Part shown: in pieces, positions 22,034 through 31,901 of the stretch | Layout: every line of letters starts with the position of its first letter | Numbering within the stretch: the first letter of the stretch is position 1 | Assembly: GCA_032718475.1 (NCBI GenBank) | Contig: JAUCBJ010001997.1 | Location: forward strand, 1 to 38,696 | Source: Nemertoderma westbladi | Taxonomy: Eukaryota > Xenacoelomorpha > Nemertodermatida > Nemertodermatidae | DNA: 38,696 bases | Direction of reading: 5' to 3' | Program-made: the position numbers and the translations under genes | Notes under the pieces: generated by a model | What the model saw: only the letters and a program-made list of their open reading frames with translations | What the model was told of the DNA's origin: nothing | Database searches by the model: none

Positions 22034-22534
22034 GCTGCTAGATCTATCACAATATGTTCAAGAACAACCATTCAACCGTCACAACCTACTACGATATGAC
22101 CAAGAATAGCAACGCCATCAGACTCTATCAGCCATTCCGCAGTCCTATGTTAAGCTTATTCTTTAAAACTCTGTGCCTGACCGTCCGTAATATCATTTAA
22201 CTCATTTATATATAGATGCGGTGCAATTTTGGTGACGGTATATAATACCTGCGCGAGTCTATCGATCTACTTAGGCTGCAACTCAAAATTTCTTTTTCAA
22301 CATTATTTTTCCTTTTTCAATATTTTTCTTTTTGATTTGGTTTGATTTCTGCCCTTTCAAAAAAAAAAAAAAATCATATTGGTCTTATTTTAGTACTGAT
22401 TGGTACCTCTAAAATATCTAAAATATAAAATTCAAATTATATACTATATATAACTATATGTATGTGTGAGTAAATTCACACTAATAAAATAAATTAAAAA
22501 TAATATAAAAGTAATGGTTCTCCCCTTTCTCCTT

Positions 22535-22690
22535 TCGTATGGTTTTAATCCATACTTTTAATTGTACGTCTTATATGTGCCCTTTGTACGTCCTATATGT
22601 GCCCTTTTGTATGGTTTTAATCCATACTTTTAATTGTACGTCCTATATGTGCCCTTTGTACGTCCTATATGTGCCCTTTGTACGTCCAGT
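22535..22690. repeat. short tandem repeats, gtacgtcctatatgtgccct type
   Basis: Four copies of a ~21-bp unit (ttgtacgtc(c/t)tatatgtgccc) plus two copies of a longer phrase (gtatggttttaatccatact tttaatt). Located inside the LTR element, 3' of the coding part. Confidence 0.85.
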
Positions 22691-22830
22691 CAATTAAATA
22701 TGATTCAATTTGTAATAATACACACCCTAATTAAATAAAAATTATAATAAATCTCTACAGAATTAAATTAAACATGTCGTAACATTTCGCCACGTAGTTC
22801 AATCCAATTTATTGCGAAAATGTTCGCCAT

Positions 22831-22841
22831 GTAGGGGGGAC
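22831..22841 (+). promoter_or_regulatory. polypurine tract of the LTR element
   Basis: gtaggggggac directly precedes the 3' LTR (TGTCATCGG at 22842). This is the usual place of the plus-strand primer. Confidence 0.75.
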
Positions 22842-23354
22842 TGTCATCGGCGAAATGCCATTTTCAATAAATATATTTACTCGACATACTGTACAGTATG
22901 TCTCAGAATAGAGTAACCAATCAGCATTCAGATTCAGACCGTATATATAAAGCTCAACCATCAGACTTTCCGATTCATTCTGTATTCTATTTCAATCATA
23001 ACATTTTTCCCACAAATTTGGTTATTACTTTTTCTGCCTTTTCCGCTTTCCTACTTCAGTACTCCTTCATTCAGAATTTAGCCCTTTCTTTTACATTCAG
23101 ACATTGCAGCCTTAATAGATCTTTACTTTAGATACCGGTAATTAATTAGTACATTTCCAATAAAATGCAAGATGACACCACCACTGTCTTTAACCTTTTC
23201 CATCAGTCCATGCAGACAGAATTAGCGATCAACCAAATAGAACATAGTTTAGCGGTGTAGACTATTGTTCTCAATAGAATTAGAATACAGATACAGTATT
23301 TCACATATTTCAGTTTATCATCAGATTACTCAGTTCAGTAGTTCGCCGCGAACA
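22842..23354 (+). repeat. 3' LTR (513 bp)
   Basis: Full-length direct repeat of 17977-18488 with scattered substitutions and a few one- or two-base indels. Followed by the right target-site copy TATAT (23355-23359). Confidence 0.92.
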
Positions 23355-23359
23355 TATAT

Positions 23360-25429
23360 TAATGAATATTTTTGAATATTTATATAAATATGGATTTAAA
23401 TAACAACTGGTATTTAAAAGTAAAAAAAAAACGGAAACACATTGTGGGATGTAAACTGACATGAAAATATATTTTGAGTAAGTACTGCCACATACTTACA
23501 CAAGATTTGAAACATGGATCGAACAGGGTTGAAAATGCATATGTCTCTGTACGTTCTATATTGACAAAATTATCCCGCCTAAATAATATAGAGTTTAACT
23601 AGGAAAATTGAATTTAAAACAAAAATATGATAAAATGCCCAGCAGGGTTTTCTGGTTGACTTGTTATTACTATATGGCTATTCAAAATAATATGGCACCA
23701 GTACAATTGCCACTGGCAAACGGGAGATCCAGCCTGCAGTTGTCGGCGTATAACATAACCAACGTCTTTCAATGAAGAAGGGAAGTAAACTTTGTCATCG
23801 TTGACCACCCACTGCAAAACTAACGTTGAAGTAGTCTGTGTCGCATTTGTCGTCAGGAGGGAATACTACTACGCAATACGCCATTATGTTATAAGCCAAT
23901 GAATAATAATACTAATCACCAAGAAATGGATATTTATCATAATAATGATAATAACACTGGTTTGAAGATTAAGATCTGAGGTACTAATTTACAAGAGGAC
24001 ATACTGTTAGCTTACTGACTCCTAGAATAGAAAAGACTTTCGCATTTGAAAATTCCTAATGCTTCAGTGAAGATAGTTGACATCCACTTACTTACATCTT
24101 TCCTTGGATGGCCCATAGTTACAGAAGTATAAAACTATAAATAATATACCAATACAGTACAGTAGTACCAGTACATTCTTTGAACTAGTATAGGCAGGCA
24201 TACACTCCATTTGTAACCAAATTTCCCACCAATAGTTTTGACATCATTAGCAAAACAAAATGAATGCAGCCCACCTCCAGCTCATAGGGGTTGGTAAATA
24301 GATACAATTTTTAATGTTAATGCCGCCCACCTCGAGCTCGTAGGGATGGGCATTGAACTTTATATTATATTGTCTCTAATATTCGGCCGGGAATCTCTCG
24401 AATATTAAAAATCTACATTGGCACTGTCAGTGGTATAGTTTGGGCATGGTTGGCAAGACAATTTCCATCTCAATTTATTGGTATCAACTGCAACTGTAAA
24501 TTTTCAGGCATGTTTATCCATCAGATGAGCCCCATAATATTCTGAACACTTCCACCCATCTCTATGTTGTAAAAGTGTGTGGAAGTGTTTTCTGTTCAAC
24601 TTAACACACAGCTCATAGGGGTGGGCAGTAAATCCTCCTAATAATTACTGCACCCACCCCCAGCTCCTAGGGGTGGGTGTGCCCTGATATTGACAAAATT
24701 ACACATCACTACGAGATAGGGGTATTGGTATCAATGGTACGCCATAGAGAGCTGATTCGTAGTAAGTATTAATCAGATTTAATTCTTATTCTGAGGTTAC
24801 AATACATGAACAGGAATGAGTTGGAAGGCACCTGTAGAGTAAGTAAGATGACACTTACTAACTACAAGAGGAGGGCATTCCTTGAAAATGACTGATATAT
24901 TTGGATCAATAGCAGGCCTTTCCGAACCAAATAACCACAGTACTAGCTGAGGATTTTCTTGTAATTTCTGTGTTCTTTAATAGACCCACTGTTTATTTCC
25001 TCCAAAATATTGCCCATCCAAAATATAACGTCATCTTGACGTTCATAGCCATTACTGCCTATATCGGGGCGATTCTGAAACAAAGCAGTGTCCCAGATCT
25101 TATTCCAGTTTTATTTCAGTTTTATTACAGAGGAACTTGAATATGATATGTTGGGGTAAATTTCTGCATTTAGTGCTACCATTAAAAGCTGTTTGGAGAG
25201 AATCAATAGCACTTTTATTCGCCAATAATATGTAAAGATTTCAAATAAATATAAGCAAATCTCTGTTGCGAGTCCATATCAGCACTTTGGTATCAAATGC
25301 AATGTATCTTTCAATTATCAGATGAATTACCCCAACTAACTGTTTACCATGAACTAAAGCAAATGCCAGCACCTTACAAAGATTTGAAAAATAACCTAAG
25401 GCAACTTTAGAAAGATCACAAGCAGAAGA
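23360..25429. other. no gene seen; four palindromic AGCTC motifs
   Basis: About 2 kb without coding support. Four copies of a CCCACC..AGCTC.TAGGGGTGGG-like motif lie at 24270-24294, 24325-24351, 24605-24627 and 24651-24679. A minus-strand open frame at 25241-25579 overlaps the LINE remnant and is not convincing. Confidence 0.5.
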
Positions 25430-25788
25430 TATTATTAAATATGAATTTATAACTTTAACTAAGGATGAACTCAAAAAAATATCTGAATGGCTGGCCGACA
25501 AGCTGGCCTGACAGTACTCAATTTTAAAAAAAAAACCAAAAAACTTAAAAAAAACCAAGTACTCAATTTTTACAAACAAAAATTATTTCCTAGATGGCCT
25601 ACCCAAAGTTAAAATTAAAGACAATATTATAAACAAAGTTGAGTGTACAAAGTTTTTAGGTGTCTGGATAGATGATAAGCTTAACTGGAAAATACACATT
25701 GGGCATATTTTAAAGAAAATTAGTAAAAGCACTGGGATCTTTTATAAATTACTACATATTTTTCCAACAGACATACTTCGTACACTTT

Positions 25789-25930
25789 ACTTCACACTGA
25801 TCCATCCATACTTAACATATGGTATTTTGGCTTGGGGTTCGGCATGTAAGAGCGTTTTAACTTCACACTGATCCATCCATACTTAACATATGGTATTTTG
25901 GCTTGGGGTTCGGCATGTAAGAGCGATTTA
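25789..25930. repeat. 71-bp tandem duplication inside the LINE remnant
   Basis: The segment beginning acttcacactgatccatcca occurs at 25789 and again at 25860, nearly identical (gcgtttta against gcgattta at the end). The period of 71 is not a multiple of three, so the duplication destroys the RT frame. Confidence 0.95.
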
Positions 25931-26186
25931 ATGAAAATTAAAAGCAAAAATAATAAAATAATCCGTGCTATCACTTTTAGCCATTTCCGCCAAACAGCTT
26001 ATCCCCTATATAAAACAATGAATATACTACCTTTGGAGTCACTATTCTATCATGTTTCCCAACTAATGCTAGACATATCACATAACCCCTCACACCCTTT
26101 TTGCCACAGCTACAGCCTTACGAGCTGGCCCTCCTATGCCCATAATACCCTTAATTTACATGTACAATATAACCTGAAAACCAAAA

Positions 26187-26767
26187 CAGGGACTGGGATC
26201 GAATCGAACGAATTTCACTGGTTCGAAATCGAATCAAAAGTTTTTTTCCAGAAATCGAATCGAATCGAAAAATAACGAAATCGAATCGAAAGAAAATACC
26301 TATTCGATTCGACTTTTTAAATTAAACATAATCACAGCCTAGTTTGATTTTGATTGAATAAATTATGTGCTTTAATATAAATAGTGTGATTTAAAATATT
26401 GGGGTCAGCACTGCCCATTTGGACATTACTAAATTCCATGCTACTTTATTATTTTTCACTCAATAGTCCCCAGGTTATATGTGTCACATTATCACCATAG
26501 CTGATTGCACTTATTAGTTGACTGTTATTGTTCCTGTGCTATTTGTGAAATATTTGTCAATAAATTTATATATATATATTTAAATTTAATGACAAATAAT
26601 TAAGAATATTCAAAGGTCGAATAATCGAATCGGAATCGAAATTTTTTACCTGAGTCGAATCGAAATCGAATCGAAAATGTGCAGAATCAAATCGAAATCG
26701 AATCGAAAAATATATGGGAAATCGAAGACGAAAAATTCCTTTCGATTCGATTCGATGCCAGTCCCTG
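26187..26767. mobile_element. hAT-type MITE with 8-bp target duplication
   Basis: The left end is cagggactgggatcgaatcg a; the right end, on the minus strand, is cagggactggcatcgaatcg a. The 8-bp duplication aaccaaaa is perfect (26179-26186 and 26768-26775). CAGGG termini and 8-bp duplications are hallmarks of hAT elements. Subterminal regions on both sides are arrays of tcgaatcga-like repeats. The middle (about 26310-26610) is AT-rich and non-coding. No transposase. Confidence 0.9.
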
Positions 26768-26829
26768 AACCAAAATAGGTATGGGAGACAATACATATTT
26801 GAGTATAATAATAATCTGTCTACAGTATA

Positions 26830-27440
26830 ACCAGTTTGAACCAGAATGTCCTCATTCTCCATAACCAGCGCTACTATGGCTTGCATGGTGACATCGTGGC
26901 CAATCGACCGGTAGATGTCAATGACATCTAATGTCACAAAGGTTAAGGAGGTGGAAGTAGTTTGGGTATTAGAATCTTTCACAAAATATGGCATTATTTC
27001 CAGTGGTGCTTGTATGATCGAGTTCAATAGCTTGACTGGTCTTTCAGAGAAAGTGCCTATGGTGGAAATGACTTATCTTGCTTTCGGAAGGAACAAACCG
27101 TTGCCTCATTCTATCCATTGGTCCTTCAATAGAGGGAATGGGTAACCCATTGACAGGTGTTTCAGAACTAGGTAGCGTTCGAGATCAGGGTCATCAAGGG
27201 CTAACTCTTTCATCATCTTATTTACTTCCCCTCGAAATTTCGAAGTGGGGTCGTGACCTACTTTCTTATATGTGTATTCGTCCTATGGGTTCCATAGAAT
27301 CTCCGCTGTCCACAATGATAATATTGCCTGTTTTGTCTCCACATACAAAGGCTATTTTATCCTTCCTTCTGACAACGACTTCAACTGTCCCTATAATGAA
27401 ATTGCAAATATTATCAATGTTCTTATTTTCAATATCATTT
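26830..27440 (-). pseudogene. Penelope-like element RT fragment
   Basis: Minus-strand text: CGDKTGNIIIVDS (about 27345-27305), YKKVGHDPTSKFRGEVNKMM (about 27270-27210), ISTIGTFSERPVKLLNSIIQ then APLEIMPYFVKDS (about 27075-26975), and FVTLDVIDIYRSIGHD (about 26945-26895). This order (DKGN-VV, Y..[IL]..DPT, RP-[IV]-[VI]-S--G, LDV-x-[SD]-[LI]-Y) is that of Penelope-like reverse transcriptases; LDVIDIY is catalytic motif A. Two in-frame stops and at least one frameshift are present. The YADD-type motif C and the GIY-YIG endonuclease that would lie further 3' (lower coordinates) are missing; the LINE remnant begins there. It is a fossil fragment. Confidence 0.75.
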
Positions 27441-27988
27441 AATTAAGAATACTTCTTACATCCAATTATATTTGATGAATCATAATTAAATTCCATATAA
27501 TAGCAGGAACGATATATTTTTGAATGAAATTGCAAGATTATAATAATAATTTCAGTCGAAATTCCATTTGTGCAGTGTGTTTCCAATAAACACTAAAATT
27601 TATTTATCATAATTAATTAATATCAGTCGTATTTCCATCACAGTGTAGTTTGTTTCTAATAAGAAGTATATCTCCATCAAGTATCAACTATGTATGATAA
27701 ATAACATCAAGTATCAACTATGTATGATAAATAACAAGTCATTTATTTAATTGCACTATTTATATATTTACATTTTGTATACTAATGGGTCAATGGGTGT
27801 GTTCTTATAAGCGTTCTTCTTATCATACATGTCAATATCGTAAACATGTCCAGTCCATGTACAATTATATATATAAATATATTTTTTTTTGGTGCTGGGC
27901 TCTACTAACTTTATTTAACTGACTTAATTATATAGAGTAATATTACAAGTGAGTGGTGGTGGTACTATAACTTCTAGAGACAGGTTAA
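27441..27988. other. no gene seen; 30-bp tandem duplication
   Basis: Two adjacent copies of catcaagtatcaactatgta tgataaataa lie at 27675-27704 and 27705-27734. The rest is AT-rich. The end of this stretch may hold the 5' untranslated part of the LINE that follows. Confidence 0.7.
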
Positions 27989-29357
27989 TTGGACATGTTA
28001 GGCCCTGCAGGATCTAAACAGTCCCGTAGTAATACTATTACGGAGTATTTATTACTGTATTACAGTATTATGGCGGCGGCGGATTTACAGCTTCCGCAGC
28101 CAACGTCAATGGATGAAGGTCCAACGGGCACAACTACAATGATTGATAGAAGCAATGTTACCATTGTAGACTGCTGTTTGTCCTTACTGATGCAGGGTTT
28201 GTCGTCGAATCTGTCAGGAACCGTGCAAGAATCTTGCCTCATGCGATTTACTCCAGGCGAAGTTGTTTGCGCTAAGGATAAACTGTTTAAATTATGTGGG
28301 TTCGATCCAATTGAAAGACGTGACTCAGCTACACGTACTGCAGTGAAGGCGAACATTATAGACATCCACGAGAAGATGCTTTTTATGGATTCTAGCGGAA
28401 GTTTACCAATTATAGCGGTCGGGGCTTTGGAGGCGCTTTCACTTCCCAATTTATCGGAATCTCCTACCGGTAGTTCTCTGAGAGACACAGAAGCCTGTGT
28501 TAAGTTAGGTTTAATGGAGGACAAGTTCGACAAGGGTTTGCGAACATTGGGAGAAGATTTGGTAAGAGATTTAGTTCCCTCGAATCGATGGTGCACAGTC
28601 TGTGCTCCCTGGGTTCCGGTAACGGTAAAGCTACAGAAGGTGGAACACATCTATCACGACCAGGTCTCTCGTATCGAGAGGCGCTATCTGCAAAGGGAGT
28701 ACATACTCGCTCCAGGAGTCCTGTTTATCATGAATCGCCAGGCGCTCAGAGTGTTCGACCAAAGACGGTAGCTCATCGGTCGTATTCACCTGCACCAGAA
28801 CTTCGAAGGCCAGCTACACCATCAGCAACCTTGCGTTCCAATCCGTATCACGCGTTATCTGTCACGTCACAGGCAGGCAGTGCTAAGCAACCGAGACCGG
28901 CATCCACCTCCGGCGAAGACGGGGCGGTGGTCCGCCTGCCAGCCATCCTGATGTGCTGGAGATTCCGGTGGATGAGGGGGGGCCATTCCAGTTCCAGCGT
29001 AAACAACGGCGATGACATATCGTCGGTACCAGTGGCAGTGCAGGAACCGGGGCGTCTGGGGTTTCTGCTCGTAAAACAAAAGCTGCTCTGGCTAACATCT
29101 TCGTCTTCCGAGTTCACAAGTCGGTAACTACCGCTGATCTAGTTTCCGATCTCGCTGAATCAGGTATCACAATCCAGGTCTCAGACATTGAAATAAAGTC
29201 CCATAGCGATACCAGATCGAATAGTTATAAGATATCAGTTCCGCAGTCTGCTTATCAGAAGGCACTCTCCCCTGAAACGTGGGGAGCGGGGATTTGTGTT
29301 CGACCTTGGCGTTATTATAGTAATAACTCGCAGGGGCGCATTGATAATAATACATGA
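27989..29357 (+). pseudogene. LINE ORF1 (CR1/L2-like), two frameshifts
   Basis: ORF1 protein of a non-LTR retrotransposon, spread over three frames. Part one (the natural start may be the ATG near 28071, MAAADLQLPQPT) contains MRFTPGEVVCAKDKLFKLCG and GALEALSLPNL, matching the conserved N-terminal domain of ORF1 proteins in many CR1/L2-like elements. After a shift near 28620 the Ser/Arg/Pro-rich linker reads SRSPVYHESPGAQSV and RSYSPAPELRRPATPSA. After a second shift near 28920 it reads PVDEGGPFQFQRKQRRRH and ends with the RNA-binding-type C-terminal domain (IFVFRVHKSVTTADLVSDL, YKISVPQSAYQKALSPETWG, ICVRPW), stopping at TGA 29355-29357. Family function: binds element RNA. ORF2 begins 90 bp later. 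Confidence 0.75.
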
Positions 29358-29446
29358 TCAGGGGTCGTGATGTCATTTAATAATCTTTTTGTTATTTTAA
29401 TTTTAGCATTAGCGTGTATATATTCTAAACTCAATATTATACTAAA

Positions 29447-30694
29447 ATGGCTACCTCAAATCCTACTGTTGTTAACAATAGTTTTTGTATTTCATCTTAC
29501 AATAGCACTGGTTTGTCGCCGGATAAACGGGAATTTATAAATATGTTATTATTAGGGAGTGACATAGTCTGTTTGCAAGAACACTTTGTGCTAAGAGAAC
29601 TTTGTGCTAAGAAGTGTTATATAATAAAATCAGCTTTTAGCGACTATCAGTGCATAATACAGCCTGCAACTTATCACGTGAATGAAATCCGTGCAGGCAG
29701 GCCATCAGGTGGATTATGTTATATTTTTTCGAAATAAATTATCTAAATACATATCTAGAATAAATGTGAAGAATACGCGTTTACAAGCAATACGTTTACA
29801 TTTACCAAATGATAAACCATTGGTTAATATCAATTCTCATTTTCCGGTTGACTCGCGTGATAATAATATCAGCGACGATTTACTTACGACAATAAACGAT
29901 ATTAAAGATATTATTTTATCCGTTAATCAGTGTAATATTCTGCTCACAGGGGATTTTAATGCTGACTTCTGCTGCACTACGATGCACCGTAGTTTAAATA
30001 ATCAAATGCTACAAGAATTTCAATTCGATCGCCTTTGGGATTCTTACCCAGTTGATTATACATATACATGTTTTAGAGAGAATAATATTTTACATCGTAG
30101 TAATGGAAGTAGGGGATCCCCCTTTAATCATCCTATTATCCCCGGGTGGTCTGAACGGGTGAAACCGTTCAGAGATGATGCTATGTTTTGGCATTCCTTG
30201 TGGGTCTCGGCGGGTTGCCCTAATGTATCACAAAATAGCCACTTATATCATATGCGAAGGGTCTCTTGCGCTCAGTATAAATATGCTGTTCGCCGGGTGA
30301 AACGTTCAGCTGATAATGTGCGAAGGGATAAATTAATTGAGGCCTGCTGCTTGTTGAATAATACTGACATCTTTAAGGAAATAAGGAATCTCCGCTTCTC
30401 ATCGAATAATGTTAGTTCATCGATCGATGGTTGTACAGACCCTCAGTCTATCGCCGATCGATTTGCGGGAATCTATTCATCTTTGTATAATCAGCCATAC
30501 AATTCAGATTTAGAAGCATTGAAGGCACTAATTGATGCCAAGTTGAAATTGTACTCTGGACGATGTTCCTCGGGTTTCTCTGGATTTAGTTCCTGAGGGT
30601 CTCCACAGACTAAAAAGTTCCAAAACAGATGTGACTTTTGGCTTTGATTCTGACTGTCTAATCCATGGTCCTCCTGAACTTTGTTTTCATCTCT
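29447..30694 (+). pseudogene. LINE ORF2: endonuclease and start of RT, interrupted
   Basis: The second ORF of the same LINE. It starts at ATG 29447 and shows the APE endonuclease blocks ISSYNSTGLSPDKREFI, DIVCLQEHFVL and, after a frameshift at a T-run near 29730, NINSHFPVD and NILLTGDFNADF. Around 30080-30120 there is a gap: text jumps from YTCFRENN to PIIPGWSERVKPFRDDAMFW, so the last part of the endonuclease (including the SDH block) is deleted. The linker (YKYAVRRVKRSADN) and RT entry follow; the frame changes near 30550 to DVPRVSLDLVPEGLHRLKSS and FDSDCLIHGPPELCFHL. There the element is cut by the inverted LINE at 30695-31325. Its catalytic RT core is absent from the window. Confidence 0.8.
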
Positions 30695-31325
30695 ACTAGG
30701 ATCGGCATGCTGCATTGCAGCTGCATTTTTAAGAATGCTGTGCCGGCTTGTCAACAAAATTGCACCGCCACAACTCCCTATCACCCATGACATTTGCTAG
30801 ATCATCCGCATCTTTAAGGCCAGTGTCCTTTAAGATGCGTCTCAAGAAAGTCATGGGCTGTCCACCATGCTTATTCACTCCATGAGGCTGCCAAAGTACA
30901 AGATTATGCACTGGCTGGTCCTCACGGCGAAAGCAATGTCCTGCAAAGCGGAGGCGATTTTGTTCTAGTGTCAAGCTTGGGGGAACCAATGAGACACCTC
31001 CAATGTTATATAGTGTCTGGTTGGAGATGTGTGCATTGTACTTGACACAATGAACCCGGCGTAGCATTCTTGTGAATGTGCCATCCAGAGATTTGGTGTC
31101 CTCAGCAGTTGGAGCCCAGCATGGACTCCCGTAGAGGAGTACTGGAACTACTGCTGCTCTAAATAATCGGACCTTAAGTTTCCGATTAATTCTCGGTGAC
31201 TTCCAAATCCTGGAAAGCCTATTCAAGGCTGCCCATGCCTTTCCCTTACGTATACGAAGGTCTTTTCCTGACTTCCGGATCCATGATCCCAGGTAACAGA
31301 AGTCGTCCACATGCTCAAGCATACC
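30695..31325 (-). pseudogene. LINE copy 2, 5'-truncated, inverted insertion
   Basis: Minus-strand frame 31322-30729 encodes MLEHVDDFCYLGSWIRKSG, RIRKGKAWAALNRLSRIWKS, VLLYGSPCWAPTAEDTKSLD, RLRFAGHCFRREDQPVHNLV and ends DKPAQHS. It is nearly identical to 410-1006 of this window, on the other strand, but keeps the frame through the place where copy 1 is shifted. The 3' end is gatcctagtag (plus-strand view ctactaggatc at 30695-30705), abutting RT text of the host LINE. Only the C-terminal ~200 codons inserted. No clear target duplication was seen. Confidence 0.88.
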
Positions 31326-31680
31326 CTTAAAGAAATTATCAGACGACTAATATAACTGTAAATAGTTTGGCTTAGAATTTGCATATCATGTAAGGGGGAC
31401 CTTACGCTTACATGTATGCAGTAGCGTGTGGGCGTAGTTGTTGGTGCAGGCGTAGGTGTGAAATCTTATGTCGGATATTCTTATTTAATTACGATAAATG
31501 TACGATTTCTAAAGTTCTATTGGTTATTAAAGTTTTCAGCATTGGGCGTCCTACTAACAGCCTCATCTAATATAAAAACATTAATTGGACATTCTTAAAA
31601 AAATTTTATCATAAGTGAATTATCATGAAGTAGGCCTACTTTTTACAAATACGAAAAATTATGTGGTACTCAACTCAACT
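31326..31680. other. no gene seen
   Basis: Short spacer after the inverted LINE. It may include remnants of the 3' part of the interrupted LINE, but nothing is diagnostic. Confidence 0.4.
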
Positions 31681-31699
31681 CACAAAGTATTACTGAACC

Positions 31700-31705
31700 T
31701 TTATT
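31700..31705 (-). terminator. poly(A) signal of the minus-strand gene
   Basis: AATAAA on the minus strand (plus-strand tttatt), about 200 bp after the proposed stop at 31902-31904. Confidence 0.45.
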
Positions 31706-31901
31706 CCATTTGTCTATACATACAGTTGATTTAGGAAACATTACATATCAATGCTAAAATAGCAATGCTGTTTAAATAATATTCATAAACTAATTACTAA
31801 CGTTCAAGTACTCTCCTTCCACGAACAACATTGTAAATGCGTTCGACATGAAGGGCTCCTGTCGCAGAGGTACTCCCTTCTCATTGACAGCCTCTGGGAT
31901 G

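Larger units (their letters stand above)
22034..22841 (+). other. 3' non-coding region of the LTR element
   Basis: About 800 bp with no reading frame of note. It holds an A tract near 22361-22373, a tandem repeat (22535-22690) and the polypurine tract at its end. Confidence 0.6.
17977..23354 (+). mobile_element. complete LTR retrotransposon lacking recognisable pol
   Basis: A 5,378-bp element bounded by two direct LTRs that begin TGTCATCGG and end CGCGAACA (TG...CA ends). The flanks are TATAT at 17972-17976 and again at 23355-23359, an exact 5-bp target duplication. A purine-rich tract, gtaggggggac (22831-22841), sits directly before the 3' LTR as expected for plus-strand priming. The interior has a leader (18489-19055), a broken small frame region (19056-19573), a long SDSEP-repeat frame (19624-22033) and about 800 bp of non-coding sequence. 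No protease, RT, RNase H or integrase text was found, so it would depend on another element. The LTRs differ at roughly 15-20 positions by eye, suggesting a moderately old insertion. The superfamily (Gypsy, BEL or Copia) cannot be told without pol; 5-bp duplications suit all of these. Confidence 0.9.
25430..26825 (+). pseudogene. LINE RT C-terminal remnant, split by a MITE
   Basis: CR1/jockey/L2-type reverse transcriptase tail on the plus strand: LTKDELKKISEWLADKLA (about 25452-25517), VECTKFLGVWIDDKLNWKIH (about 25641-25700), then FYKLLHIFP, LIHPYLTYGILAWGSACKS, and KIKSKNNKIIRAITFSHFRQ. These are the FLGV-D-LW.H and YGI..WG blocks that follow the RT active site. A local A-rich duplication near 25520-25570 and a 71-bp tandem duplication (25789-25930) break the frame. 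The text resumes after the inserted MITE (26187-26767) as NRYGRQYIFEYNNNL, so the MITE landed inside this LINE. The active-site part is absent. Confidence 0.8.

Noticed and set aside
25241-25579. 112-codon minus-strand frame
   Set aside because: It overlaps the plus-strand LINE RT text (LTKDELKKISEWLADKLA), which has clear family motifs.
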